DNA of 11,825 nucleotides from Acidobacteriota bacterium (GCA_030614585.1 JAUWTT010000065.1:1-11825), one strand, 5' to 3'. Shown: positions 1-7,152, numbered from the stretch's first letter. Numbers and translations are program-made. The notes: a model not told the origin generated them from the letters alone.

Positions 1-17
1 GTCTTGGGGCAGGGACC

Positions 18-99
18 CTTCGTCGCTAGCTTGATCGTGAACTTTGTCGAAATCCGGGAGGATGACTCGATTAAGGTTACGACAAAGCTTACGACGAAG
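18..99. repeat. Inverted repeat, family A, copy 1
   Basis: Two arms of about 33 bases (18-50 and 67-99) are imperfect reverse complements around a spacer of about 16 bases containing CCGGGAG. Each arm is built from a degenerate 12-base unit, roughly TCGYGAACTTWR, ending in TTTGTCGA. Further copies lie at 128-210, 6917-6999 and 7014-7095, with a half copy at 393-417. Confidence 0.8.
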
Positions 100-127
100 A
101 AGAACCGGGAACTGGTGGCTTCATCAG

Positions 128-210
128 CTTTGTCGCTAGCTTAATCGTAAACTTTGTCGAAGTCCGGGAGTAAGGAATCGACTAAGTTTATGACAAAGCT
201 TACGACGAAG
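128..210. repeat. Inverted repeat, family A, copy 2
   Basis: This is a direct repeat of the element at 18-99, with the same arm-spacer-arm layout and the same CCGGGAG spacer core. Substitutions are scattered through both arms, so the copies are old or evolve under weak constraint. The two copies are separated by 28 bases. Confidence 0.8.
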
Positions 211-268
211 GGGATTCGGAGTGGGAGGCGCCGGCTACTATTGTGAACCCTAAACATCAATCACAAGG

Positions 269-294
269 TGTCAACTTTTGGTCAGGAGTTGACA
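269..294. repeat. Short hairpin, TGTCAACT stem
   Basis: TGTCAACT (269-276) pairs perfectly with AGTTGACA (287-294) across a 10-base loop. No T-run follows, so it is not a typical intrinsic terminator. It could be an operator-like dyad or a remnant of a mobile-element end; nothing in the window decides between these. Confidence 0.5.
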
Positions 295-296
295 AC

Positions 297-324
297 GTAA
301 GCAGTTAGCACTAAGTAGTGAGTG
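297..324. repeat. TAAGCAGT/AGTAGTGAG degenerate repeat
   Basis: A short stretch built of TAAGCAGT, TTAGCACTAAG and TAGTGAGTG pieces. The reverse complement of the stretch at 7153-7181 uses the same words (AGTAGTGAG, TAAGCAGT), so the two belong to one dispersed low-complexity family. Confidence 0.5.
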
Positions 325-344
325 CACGCTCAGCGCTTAGCGGT

Positions 345-393
345 CTTTGCGTCTTCGCGTGAGAGACCAGAATTTCACACAAGGTCCGCAAAG
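345..393. repeat. REP-like palindrome, copy 1
   Basis: The element starts CTTTGCGTCTTCGCGTGA and ends in TTTCACAC...GCAAAG, forming an imperfect palindrome. The same element in better condition lies at 11542-11589 at the other end of the window. In both, CTTAGCG or CCTTAGCGAC sits just upstream. The right side runs directly into a family A half repeat. Confidence 0.7.
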
Positions 394-417
394 TTCGCGA
401 TTAAGTTCACGACAAAG
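393..417. repeat. Family A half repeat
   Basis: The reverse complement of this stretch matches the left arm of the copies at 6917 and 7014 (TTGTCGTGAACTTAATCGCG). The partner arm is missing. The arm is fused without a gap to the REP-like palindrome at 345-393, so the two repeat families can recombine or be mobilised together. Confidence 0.65.
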
Positions 418-610
418 TTTAGGGGAGACAACCTGAGTCTCAAGACTGTCGTTGCTCAGAGGCCTCCCCGACGGAGTGTGTTGCCGAAATCAGCCCCACG
501 CCCAAGCCCCAAACAAGGTCGATTCAATGGACTCAATATCTCGACTTCCCAAGAGCTTCTAACCGACTATATGTAAGTAGGTTAAATGGTTCCTACAATG
601 GACCTTGAAG

Positions 611-655
611 TTTGGGTTTAATTGGGAATTGGTTCTTGGGATTTGGGAATTGAGC
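611..655. repeat. GGGAATT-type degenerate tandem repeat
   Basis: Three to four diverged units around TTGGGAATTGG / TTGGGATTTGGGAATTG. It is low-complexity intergenic DNA with no visible role. Confidence 0.5.
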
Positions 656-829
656 CTGAGGGCATCTGCCTCGCAGGGCTGAGAATTCGCAGCGGTTACG
701 CGCAATTGCAGGGGACAGAGCCTCGGCCAAAAGGTGCGTTGGATGGAATAGGCTCTGTTATCTGGAAGCGCAAAATGTTATTTTCTCGATCATTCACGAA
801 GAGCGAACGAAAAACCGGAGATAACTGAA

Positions 830-1993
830 ATGAGCCACTTTCCTTCTGAACGAATCCTGATGGGTCCCGGACCTTCGAACGTATCACCAAGAGTGCTGGA
901 AGCATTGAGCCGGCCACTCGTGGGACACCTGGACCCTGAATTCCTGGCGATTATGAACGAGATCCAGGACCTGCTGCGCCAAGTCTTTAGAACTTCCAAT
1001 CCGCTGACCATTCCCATCTCCGGAACCGGCAGTGCCGGGATGGAAGCATCAGTCGTCAATTTCGTAGAACCTGGAGATTCTGTACTAGTTGCACAGCATG
1101 GAGTATTTGGACAGCGACTTGCCGAGGAGATGCGGCGCTGTCGCGCTGAGTGTACCGTTGTCTCGGTCCCTTTCGGGGAACCCCTTGATCCTGAACAGAT
1201 CCAGGTTATGGCCGAGAAATGCCGGCCCCGATTGATCGCGGTCGTTCACGCAGAAACATCGACCGGCGTACTTCAGCCGATTGAGCCGATTCGGGAGATC
1301 TGCGATCGCTTTGATTCTCTCCTTTTAGTCGATGCCGTAACCTCCCTGGGAGGACATCCGGTCCTGGTGGACGAATGGAAAATCGATATCTGCTACAGCG
1401 GAACTCAGAAGTGCCTCAGTTGCCCGCCCGGCCTTGCTCCTTTTACAGCCTCTCCAAGGGCCATTGAGTATCTAAATTCTCGCCAAACAAAATGTCAAAG
1501 CTGGTACCTGGATCTAACGCTGGTCCAGAACTACTGGGGAGAAAATCGGACCTATCATCACACCGCTCCTGTCTCGATGAATTATGCGCTGAGAGAGGCG
1601 CTCGGCATCATTGTTGAAGAAGGTCTGGAAATGCGTTGGGCCAGGCACGAAAGAAACCATCAAGCCCTGGTTGCCGGGGTTTCGGCCATGGGACTCGAGA
1701 TGAAGGTGTCGCCTGAGTTCCGTCTCTGGAGCCTAAACACCGTGGTGATTCCTGAAGGGGTAAACGACTTACAGACTCGTCAGGAACTTCTCTCCAAATA
1801 CCACCTGGAGATCGGCGGAGGGTTGGGTGATCTGGCAGGAAAGGTGTGGCGGGTAGGGCTCATGGGGGAAACGAGTAAGGCGCAGAATGTGCTGTACTTT
1901 CTGCACGCTCTGGAAAAGTGCCTCACTTCCCAGGGTTTCCGATGTTCCGCCGGCTCGGGAGTGAGTGCCGCCTCAGATGTTCTTGCAGAGTGA
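830..1993 (+). CDS. Alanine/serine-glyoxylate aminotransferase, class V
   Basis: A soluble PLP-dependent aminotransferase of the alanine-glyoxylate / serine-pyruvate family (387 aa, usual length). The family moves an amino group from alanine or serine to glyoxylate or a similar 2-oxo acid. Visible family marks are MGPGPSNVSP near the N-terminus, the cofactor phosphate-binding SGTGSAGMEA (res. 64-73), AETSTGVLQPI (141-151), the pyridine-nitrogen Asp in LLVDAVTSLGG (Asp168), the Schiff-base lysine in SGTQKCLSCPPG (Lys194), HHTAPVSMNYALREAL and the C-terminal GGGLGDLAGKVWRVGLMG. The start is supported by GGAG at 817-820, nine bases before the ATG. It ends in TGA, which shows that TGA works as a stop in this genome. 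A 263-base gap separates it from the Rieske gene, and no shared function is evident. Exact amino donor and acceptor cannot be read from the sequence. Confidence 0.93.
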   Translation: MSHFPSERILMGPGPSNVSPRVLEALSRPLVGHLDPEFLAIMNEIQDLLRQVFRTSNPLTIPISGTGSAGMEASVVNFVEPGDSVLVAQHGVFGQRLAEEMRRCRAECTVVSVPFGEPLDPEQIQVMAEKCRPRLIAVVHAETSTGVLQPIEPIREICDRFDSLLLVDAVTSLGGHPVLVDEWKIDICYSGTQKCLSCPPGLAPFTASPRAIEYLNSRQTKCQSWYLDLTLVQNYWGENRTYHHTAPVSMNYALREALGIIVEEGLEMRWARHERNHQALVAGVSAMGLEMKVSPEFRLWSLNTVVIPEGVNDLQTRQELLSKYHLEIGGGLGDLAGKVWRVGLMGETSKAQNVLYFLHALEKCLTSQGFRCSAGSGVSAASDVLAE

Positions 1994-2256
1994 CCAGCGG
2001 GACAGAACGGACACTAAGCAAGAAGCTTGCAGCCTCGATGATTATGGCGTTCCTGGTGTCCGGGCCGCTCAAGTTCAGAAGCGAGACAACACAGAATCGG
2101 TCGACTAGAACGAATCTAGACTCATATGAAGACTGCCGGTAAGTTCTCTAAAAAGTCCCCGCTGGATTGACCAGCACTCGGTTTTGCTAGAAACTTGTTC
2201 AGGAACCAAAGCAGATCTTTGCATGAGATGTGAAAGCCAGGGAGCGTGGGGAAGAT
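1994..2256. other. Intergenic gap before the Rieske operon
   Basis: No gene is seen. A small stem-loop, GCTGG-attga-CCAGC (2161-2175), is followed by ACTCGGTTTT and might be a weak terminator for the aminotransferase gene. A TTGACC (2167-2172) and TAGAAA (2188-2193) pair with a 15-base spacer is a poor promoter candidate for the downstream operon. Frame 1918-2142 overlaps the aminotransferase 3' end and lacks recognisable features. Confidence 0.45.
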
Positions 2257-2706
2257 ATGAGTACCGAAATAGAACCTGAAGAACCGCATCGGAGAACCTT
2301 CTTCAAGTGGCTGACCAGGATCTTCCTGTCGCTGTGGGGAGTCGGAATCATCGGTGTCATTGCTAGTTATATAAGGGCGCCCTCACTACCCCGCTCCGCA
2401 GGTTTGAACATCGTTCGTGCGGGAGAAGCCGACTCTCTGAATCCTGGGGAGGCTCGCCTGGTTCGCAACGGGAGTTCACCGTTCCATGTAGTGCGGACGC
2501 TCAGCGGTGAGATGATTGCTGTTTCTGCCCTCTGTACCCACTTCAGCTGTGTTCTGAACTGGAATCAACAGAATCGGACCTTTGTATGTCCCTGTCACAA
2601 CGGCGTCTTCAATGCAACAGGAGATGTGATATCAGGATTGCCCACCAAGCCGCTATCCACGTTGAGAGTGGAAGTCCGAAGAGGAGAGATTCTGATACAT
2701 CAATAA
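2257..2706 (+). CDS. Rieske [2Fe-2S] protein, Tat-type membrane anchor
   Basis: The iron-sulfur subunit of a cytochrome bc/b6f-like quinol oxidoreductase. From the ATG at 2257 it is 149 aa. HRRTFFKWLT (res. 11-20) fits a twin-arginine signal, followed by one membrane segment (about 20-38), as expected of Rieske proteins exported folded and left anchored. The cluster motifs are complete: C93-T-H95-F-S-C98 and C111-P-C113-H114. C93, H95, C111 and H114 should bind the cluster, and C98/C113 should form the disulfide. A GTG at 2230 would add nine residues, but it has no ribosome-binding site, while GGAG and GGGGAAG precede 2257. The cytochrome b gene follows after 22 bases, so it is the first gene of the operon. 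The family call is firm; exact partners are inferred from gene order. Confidence 0.92.
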   Translation: MSTEIEPEEPHRRTFFKWLTRIFLSLWGVGIIGVIASYIRAPSLPRSAGLNIVRAGEADSLNPGEARLVRNGSSPFHVVRTLSGEMIAVSALCTHFSCVLNWNQQNRTFVCPCHNGVFNATGDVISGLPTKPLSTLRVEVRRGEILIHQ

Positions 2707-2728
2707 CCATATACACCTAGCAGAGATT

Positions 2729-3865
2729 ATGTCGATTTCTTCAAGCAGGTTTCTCAGGGTCATTGACTGGATTGAACGGCGTGTCAATCTGACTGAACTG
2801 TTCTCGATGCTGACGATGTTCGGCTTGTTTTACACGGAGGTGGATACTAGCAAGCCAATTGCGGAGGCTCTCCGGGAGGCCTTCCGCAAGCCGATGCCCT
2901 CCTATTCTCGGTGGCCTCGAGTCCTGGGACTCCTGGCGCTGATCCTGTTCTTGTTTGAGGTTGTAACGGGCGTCCTGCTCGCTTTCTACTACCGGCCTAC
3001 ACCTGACGAAGCGTATGAGAGCGTACTGATTATTGTCAGAGACGTCGACTTTGGATGGTTCGTTCGACAGATCCACATTTGGGGAGCCCAGTTACTGATC
3101 GTCATTCTTATAGCGCGTTTGCTGCGGTTCTTCTTCCGTGGAATGTATCGTCCACCAAGAGAGCTGATCTGGGTTGTTGCGGCCTTGCTCTTGATCACTG
3201 CTACACACCTGGACTTCACGGGGCGTTTTCTGGCATGGAACAATGATTTCTACTGGCCCAGCCTTCGTGCAATGGAGCTCCTGTTTTCAATTCCTCTTAT
3301 CGGGTCTATCTTTGAATTCTTCATCCCTGGCCTCGAGGGTCACTCCTATGTGTTGAGCCGATTCTATTTTCTGCACGTGGTTCTTCTGCCGTTCATGTTC
3401 TGGCTGCTGCTCTACGCGAACTTTTCGGGGATCAGGCGTGTCGGGTTGAGTGAAATCCGCGGAGAGGACACAACCCCGGGAAAGCATACTTTTGTAGCTC
3501 ATCTGTATACTCTCCTGATCCTGGTGATTGTGATCTTTGGCATTCTCGTGACGCTGTCCGTCTTGGCGCCTGTCCCTTTTGGAGAGCCCGTAAACTTGTT
3601 CGAGACTCCCTCCGACATTCGGATGCCGTGGTATCTGTTGGCTCCTTACGGGTTTGTCGAGTTCTTTCCGACTTGGCTCCCACTTTCTCTGCGCAGCAGT
3701 CTCCTGGTCATTCTGCTCGCTATATTCATTTTCTTACCCGAGATTGACCGGCGCGCTGTGAAGACACACGCCCGACGAACCCTGGTGTTGGGCGTGAACA
3801 TCTTTCTGTTCTTACTCTGGATCTTCTTTACTATCTATGGAAGGGTCCTGGACATAGGAGAGTAA
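2729..3865 (+). CDS. Fused cytochrome b, second haem ligand pair missing
   Basis: An integral-membrane quinol-binding subunit that fuses the cytochrome b6-like N-terminal half with a subunit IV-like C-terminal half (378 aa). Family marks are VVTGVLLAFYYRPTPDEAYESV (helix A, split here as VVTGVLLAFYY + RPTPDEAYESV), VRQIHIWGAQ (helix B), THLDFTGRFLAWNNDFYW (helix C region) and RFYFLHVVLLPF (helix D), then about three more helices. His116 and His216 match the ligands of the haem nearer the periplasm (bL). The positions 14 and 15 residues further on, where the ligands of haem bH belong, are Arg130 and Asn231. The Qo motif PEWY reads MPWY (res. 299-302). The Rieske gene upstream and the nonahaem gene seven bases downstream place it in one complex. 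Family membership is sure; a single-haem form is inferred from these substitutions. Confidence 0.9.
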   Translation: MSISSSRFLRVIDWIERRVNLTELFSMLTMFGLFYTEVDTSKPIAEALREAFRKPMPSYSRWPRVLGLLALILFLFEVVTGVLLAFYYRPTPDEAYESVLIIVRDVDFGWFVRQIHIWGAQLLIVILIARLLRFFFRGMYRPPRELIWVVAALLLITATHLDFTGRFLAWNNDFYWPSLRAMELLFSIPLIGSIFEFFIPGLEGHSYVLSRFYFLHVVLLPFMFWLLLYANFSGIRRVGLSEIRGEDTTPGKHTFVAHLYTLLILVIVIFGILVTLSVLAPVPFGEPVNLFETPSDIRMPWYLLAPYGFVEFFPTWLPLSLRSSLLVILLAIFIFLPEIDRRAVKTHARRTLVLGVNIFLFLLWIFFTIYGRVLDIGE

Positions 3866-3872
3866 TGAACTC

Positions 3873-5054
3873 ATGATTCTTCTCTTGATTCTGCTGACTG
3901 GAGCTCAACTGGCTGGAGCTCAATCGGAACAGTGCGGACTTTGCCACCCTGAAGAGCGCGTTGAGCATAGCTTGTCCATCCACTCACAGGAATTCATCCA
4001 GTGCTCGGATTGTCACGGCGGCAGACCTGCCGCGATAAACGAAGAGCAAGCGCACGGCGGTGATTTTCAAAGCCTTCAAAGTCGGAAACAGATTCCTCGC
4101 TTGTGCGCTCGTTGTCATGCAGATCCTGCTCAAATGCGAGCTTACAACCTTCCAACCGATCAGTATGCTCTGTACCAGACGAGCGGGCATGGCCTTGCAC
4201 TTGTGGAAGGCAATGAAAGCGTTGCCGTCTGTACGGATTGTCACGGTACCCACACAATCCTGCGTTCGGAGGATCCGAACAGTCCAACATTCATTCGAAA
4301 CATCCCCGAGACTTGCGGGCAGTGCCATGGTAAAGGTGGGCTGCAAGCGGATGCCGGCACAGAGGCGAATCAGTTACAGGACTATTTAGAGAGTGTGCAT
4401 GCCAGGGAGTTGCTCGAGAAAGGAAATACAAACGCGCCAGAGTGTTCTCGATGTCACGGAATACACGGAGCTGCGCCGGCGGGAGTTGGAGATGTGGGTA
4501 AAATGTGTGGCAACTGTCACTCGGCTGCACTTCGGGCATTCCGGGACAGCCCACATGCAAGTTCCATGGTAGAAGCAGGCTTGCCGGAGTGCCTTGCCTG
4601 CCATGCTCATCACAAGACCCAACCGTCTCGGTATCAGCAGATGGCTCAAGCTTGCCTGAACTGCCATGCTCAGGGTTCTGACCAGTATGTTATCGGGGAG
4701 AAGATGGAGGTGCTTTTCGCACGTGCGGAAGAGGAACTCGAACATGCTCGTGAGGTAATTGCGAGAGCCGAGAGGGTCCCCTTATACGTTGAGGATTATC
4801 TCGCTCGTCTAGAGGAGGCTCGGACCTTTCTTCTGGAAGCTGAACCAGCGGTCCATACTGTCTCTTTCAGTGATGTAGACCGTTTCACAAGCCTTTCACG
4901 TTCTCTGGCTGAAGAGATTGAAGCGGAAATCGACGGGAAACTTTCCGACCTGCGACTTCGGCGCTTACTGCTTGTAGTCTTCTGGTTCTACCTGTTGCTG
5001 ACAGTCTGGATTCTGCACCACTATCGTCAGAAGGCCCTCAAACACCGAGCATGA
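3873..5054 (+). CDS. Nonahaem cytochrome c, C-terminal membrane anchor
   Basis: A 393-aa multihaem c-type cytochrome with nine CXXCH sites, at residues 21, 44, 78, 120, 148, 191, 212, 240 and 261. A short signal peptide (MILLLILLTGAQLAGAQ) sends it to the periplasm. After the haem domain comes a charged, probably coiled-coil or helical stretch (about 275-358, rich in Glu, Ala and Arg) and one hydrophobic helix (364-383) with a basic tail (HHYRQKALKHRA). The haem domain should therefore sit on the periplasmic face of the inner membrane. GGAG at 3857-3860 lies 12 bases before the ATG. The last codon overlaps the next gene's ATG (ATGA), implying translational coupling. It probably takes electrons from the Rieske/cytochrome b pair and passes them to the 18-haem protein. 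I do not recognise a named family. Confidence 0.88.
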   Translation: MILLLILLTGAQLAGAQSEQCGLCHPEERVEHSLSIHSQEFIQCSDCHGGRPAAINEEQAHGGDFQSLQSRKQIPRLCARCHADPAQMRAYNLPTDQYALYQTSGHGLALVEGNESVAVCTDCHGTHTILRSEDPNSPTFIRNIPETCGQCHGKGGLQADAGTEANQLQDYLESVHARELLEKGNTNAPECSRCHGIHGAAPAGVGDVGKMCGNCHSAALRAFRDSPHASSMVEAGLPECLACHAHHKTQPSRYQQMAQACLNCHAQGSDQYVIGEKMEVLFARAEEELEHAREVIARAERVPLYVEDYLARLEEARTFLLEAEPAVHTVSFSDVDRFTSLSRSLAEEIEAEIDGKLSDLRLRRLLLVVFWFYLLLTVWILHHYRQKALKHRA

Positions 5055-6760
5055 GAAAGTTCCTTGCTTCCCACAAAGCCCGATGGTTCACCTACTCCGG
5101 GGCCTTGATCCTGGCCATCGGGTTGATCCTTCTGGTCTTGATGGTGGAGACCTCCAGTCAGCCTCAATTCTGCGGCAGTTGCCATATCATGGCTCCTTAC
5201 TACGAGTCTTGGAAAACATCCTCCCACAAAGAGATTCCCTGTGTTGATTGTCACATTCCGCCGGGTGTCGCGCACGAGGTTCGCAAGAAGTGGGAAGCAC
5301 TTTCAATGGTTGTTTCTTACATAACCGGAACGTATGGGACTAAACCATGGACTGAGATTGACGACGCATCCTGCCTTCGGTGTCATCAGAGAAGATTACT
5401 GTCAGGACAGGAACTCTTCGGTGACGTCTTGTTTGACCATGGCCCGCATCTGACACAGATGCGCCAAGGCACGAAGCTGCGGTGTACCTCCTGTCATAGT
5501 CAGATCGTTCAGGGACGGCATATTGCCGTCACAGCCTCATCCTGTATCCTCTGCCACTACAAGGGTGAGCGTGCAGCAGAGACGAGTCGCTGCACGCTGT
5601 GTCACAGCATACCGAAACGAGTTGTCGAAAAAGGGATGCTGCGATTCGACCACGCGGATGTGCAGCGTTATGACATGAAATGCCAGTGGTGTCACGCTAG
5701 TCGATTGACTCCTGAGGATGGGCGAGTGCCACGTGAACGGTGTTTCACTTGCCACAATGATCCCACACGGCTTGCTCTTTATGAGGAAACCGACTTGATG
5801 CATCGGATGCATGTGACCGAACGCAAGGTTGATTGCCTGCATTGTCACCTAGAGATCCGGCATGGAGAACCTTTGCATGCGGATGAACGGACCTCTCAAA
5901 CGGAATGCTCCACCTGTCACGTAATGGGACATTCTCCCCAGCGTAGTCTCTATGCCGGAACGGGAGGCCGTGGAGTTCCTCCCATGCCTGCCCCAATGTT
6001 CCTTGCGGGTGTCGCTTGCGAAGGTTGCCACATTCAGCTGCCTGGAGCCGAACAAGAATCTGTCCAGGCAACCGAAATCGCCTGCATGTCTTGTCATGGC
6101 CCAAGGTATAAGTCCGTCCTTCTCGGTTGGAAAAGAAGTGTTAAGGAACGCACCGACGCGGTGAGCCGACAACTTCGGTCCACTGCATCACTCGTCCGGG
6201 GAACTGAATCACAGGCTCTTGCCGACGCACGCTACAACGTTGAACTCGTACAGAAGGGACGTGGCATCCACAATCAGAGGTACGCGTTTGCATTGCTTTC
6301 TCACTCACACCAGCTACTCAACGAAGTGCGCACTGAAATTGGGCGCCCCCTCTTGTCAGTACCGTGGCCGGAGATTCCTTTCGAATCCCCATGTTCACAG
6401 TGCCATCAGGACATCGTGACTCAGAAGGCGAATCCCTTCGGGCGGGATTTCAGCCACGAAGCCCACGTGGTTCGCCGGGAACTTGGATGCACAGTATGTC
6501 ATCGGCCCCACGAGGAAAGGGCAAAGGGGGAATTGTTGAGCTTTGGTGAAGACGGTTGTGCGGACTGCCATCACAGCGAACCCGATGCCGACTGTCAGAA
6601 CTGTCACGCCGAAATCCTTGAAAAAACAGTGTCTTCATTTCGCGGAGATTTCGATCACCAACTTCATGTCGAACTCTTAGACGGTTGCACTGATTGTCAC
6701 ACACCGGGAACCGGGAAGAGCCACACCGTGGATCAAGACACCTGCGCCATGTGCCACTAA
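5051..6760 (+). CDS. 18-haem cytochrome c, NapC/NrfH-like N-terminus
   Basis: A 569-aa membrane-anchored multihaem cytochrome. One N-terminal helix (about 13-32) is followed by CGSCHIMAPYYESW (res. 41-54) and SSHKEIPCVDCHIPPG, the NapC/NirT/NrfH quinol-dehydrogenase signature with CXXCHXM. I count 18 CXXCH sites, at residues 41, 64, 108, 145, 165, 181, 211, 231, 262, 286, 323, 345, 448, 480, 503, 515, 546 and 565. A haem-free, mostly helical linker of about 100 residues (350-447) contains ADARYNVELVQKGRGIHN, similar in style to helices of NrfA/HAO-type multihaem proteins. FDH..H pieces before later haems resemble c7/c3-type modules. The protein ends exactly on the His of the last CXXCH. The ATGA overlap couples it to the nonahaem gene. 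Likely role: periplasmic electron relay and possibly a quinol site of its own. Confidence 0.9.
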   Translation: MRKFLASHKARWFTYSGALILAIGLILLVLMVETSSQPQFCGSCHIMAPYYESWKTSSHKEIPCVDCHIPPGVAHEVRKKWEALSMVVSYITGTYGTKPWTEIDDASCLRCHQRRLLSGQELFGDVLFDHGPHLTQMRQGTKLRCTSCHSQIVQGRHIAVTASSCILCHYKGERAAETSRCTLCHSIPKRVVEKGMLRFDHADVQRYDMKCQWCHASRLTPEDGRVPRERCFTCHNDPTRLALYEETDLMHRMHVTERKVDCLHCHLEIRHGEPLHADERTSQTECSTCHVMGHSPQRSLYAGTGGRGVPPMPAPMFLAGVACEGCHIQLPGAEQESVQATEIACMSCHGPRYKSVLLGWKRSVKERTDAVSRQLRSTASLVRGTESQALADARYNVELVQKGRGIHNQRYAFALLSHSHQLLNEVRTEIGRPLLSVPWPEIPFESPCSQCHQDIVTQKANPFGRDFSHEAHVVRRELGCTVCHRPHEERAKGELLSFGEDGCADCHHSEPDADCQNCHAEILEKTVSSFRGDFDHQLHVELLDGCTDCHTPGTGKSHTVDQDTCAMCH

Positions 6761-6789
6761 CAACGGCGACCCTTCTGAGATCTCGAGCA

Positions 6790-6815
6790 CCCTCCTTCGC
6801 TAAAGCTATGGAGGG
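6790..6815. repeat. CCCTCC/GGAGGG hairpin repeat, copy 1
   Basis: Arms of 12 bases (CCCTCCTTCGCT and AGCTATGGAGGG) are complementary except for two mismatches, with a two-base loop. A degenerate second copy lies at 7118-7142. The hairpin lies 29 bases past the 18-haem stop codon and could also stabilise or end that transcript, although no T-run follows. Confidence 0.6.
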
Positions 6816-6824
6816 CAGGTCCGG

Positions 6825-6876
6825 GGTAATCGGTTAACGGTAATCAGTAATCAGTAATCGGTAATCGGTAATCGGG
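6825..6876. repeat. TAATCGGT 8-base tandem array
   Basis: About six units of TAATCGGT or variants (TAACGG, TAATCAG). Because the unit is eight bases and contains TAA, repeated units place stops in different frames on this strand. The reverse-complement array lies at 7201-7276. Confidence 0.75.
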
Positions 6877-6916
6877 GTCATATTCACGGAAGCAGAAACT
6901 GCCCCTCTTCCCGAAA

Positions 6917-6999
6917 CCTTGTCGTGAACTTAATCGCGAACTTCGTCGAAACCCGTGGTGGTCGCATAGACAAGGATCACGACAAGGCTTGCGACAAGG
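6917..6999. repeat. Inverted repeat, family A, copy 3
   Basis: Arms beginning CCTTGTCGTGAACTTAATCG and ending GACAAGGCTTGCGACAAGG are imperfect reverse complements around a GC-rich spacer. The layout is the same as at 18-99 and 128-210. Confidence 0.75.
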
Positions 7000-7013
7000 G
7001 GGTGTCTCCCCAA

Positions 7014-7095
7014 CTTTGTCGTGAACTTAATCGCGAGCTTTCTCGGAATCCCGGTGCACGAGTCGACAAGGTTCACGACAAGGCTCGCGACGAAG
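7014..7095. repeat. Inverted repeat, family A, copy 4
   Basis: A direct repeat of copy 3 starting 14 bases after it, as copies 1 and 2 also form a close tandem pair. The left arm starts CTTTGTCGTGAACTTAATCG, and the right arm ends in GCGACGAAG. Confidence 0.75.
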
Positions 7096-7117
7096 GGGAC
7101 CGCGATCTTACTTCTTT

Positions 7118-7142
7118 CTTCGCTAAAGCTATGGAGGACAGG
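7118..7142. repeat. CTTCGCTAAAGCTATGG repeat, copy 2
   Basis: CTTCGCTAAAGCTATGGAGG followed by ACAGG matches the stretch at 6795-6819 with one difference (GGGCAGG there, GGACAGG here). The upstream CCCTCC arm is changed here, so the long hairpin is not kept. Confidence 0.6.
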
Positions 7143-7152
7143 CCGATGACCG

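Larger units (their letters stand above)
1..829. other. Repeat-rich non-coding region
   Basis: No convincing gene is seen. The stretch holds two complete imperfect inverted repeats (18-99, 128-210), a short hairpin (269-294), a TAAGCAGT/AGTAGTGAG-type degenerate repeat (297-324), a REP-like palindrome (345-393) joined to a half copy of the first repeat (393-417), and a GGGAATT-type degenerate repeat (611-655). Open frames at 322-576 and 622-828 are made largely of these repeats and have no recognisable protein features. The last 50 bases probably contain the promoter and leader of the aminotransferase gene, but I cannot pick out a clear -35/-10 pair. Confidence 0.75.

Noticed and set aside
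18..210. CRISPR-like array from the two close repeats
   Set aside because: Only two diverged copies of about 80 bases with internal inverted symmetry, no regular spacers, and no cas genes.
269..294. Intrinsic terminator or transposon end
   Set aside because: No T-run follows the stem, and no transposase or second matching end is present.
322..828. Two open frames (322-576 and 622-828) upstream of the aminotransferase
   Set aside because: They are read through REP-like and GGGAATT-type repeats, have no domain, and have no good ribosome-binding site.
1918..2142. 74-codon frame overlapping the 3' end of the aminotransferase
   Set aside because: It lies mostly in another frame of that gene plus intergenic DNA, and its composition is not protein-like.
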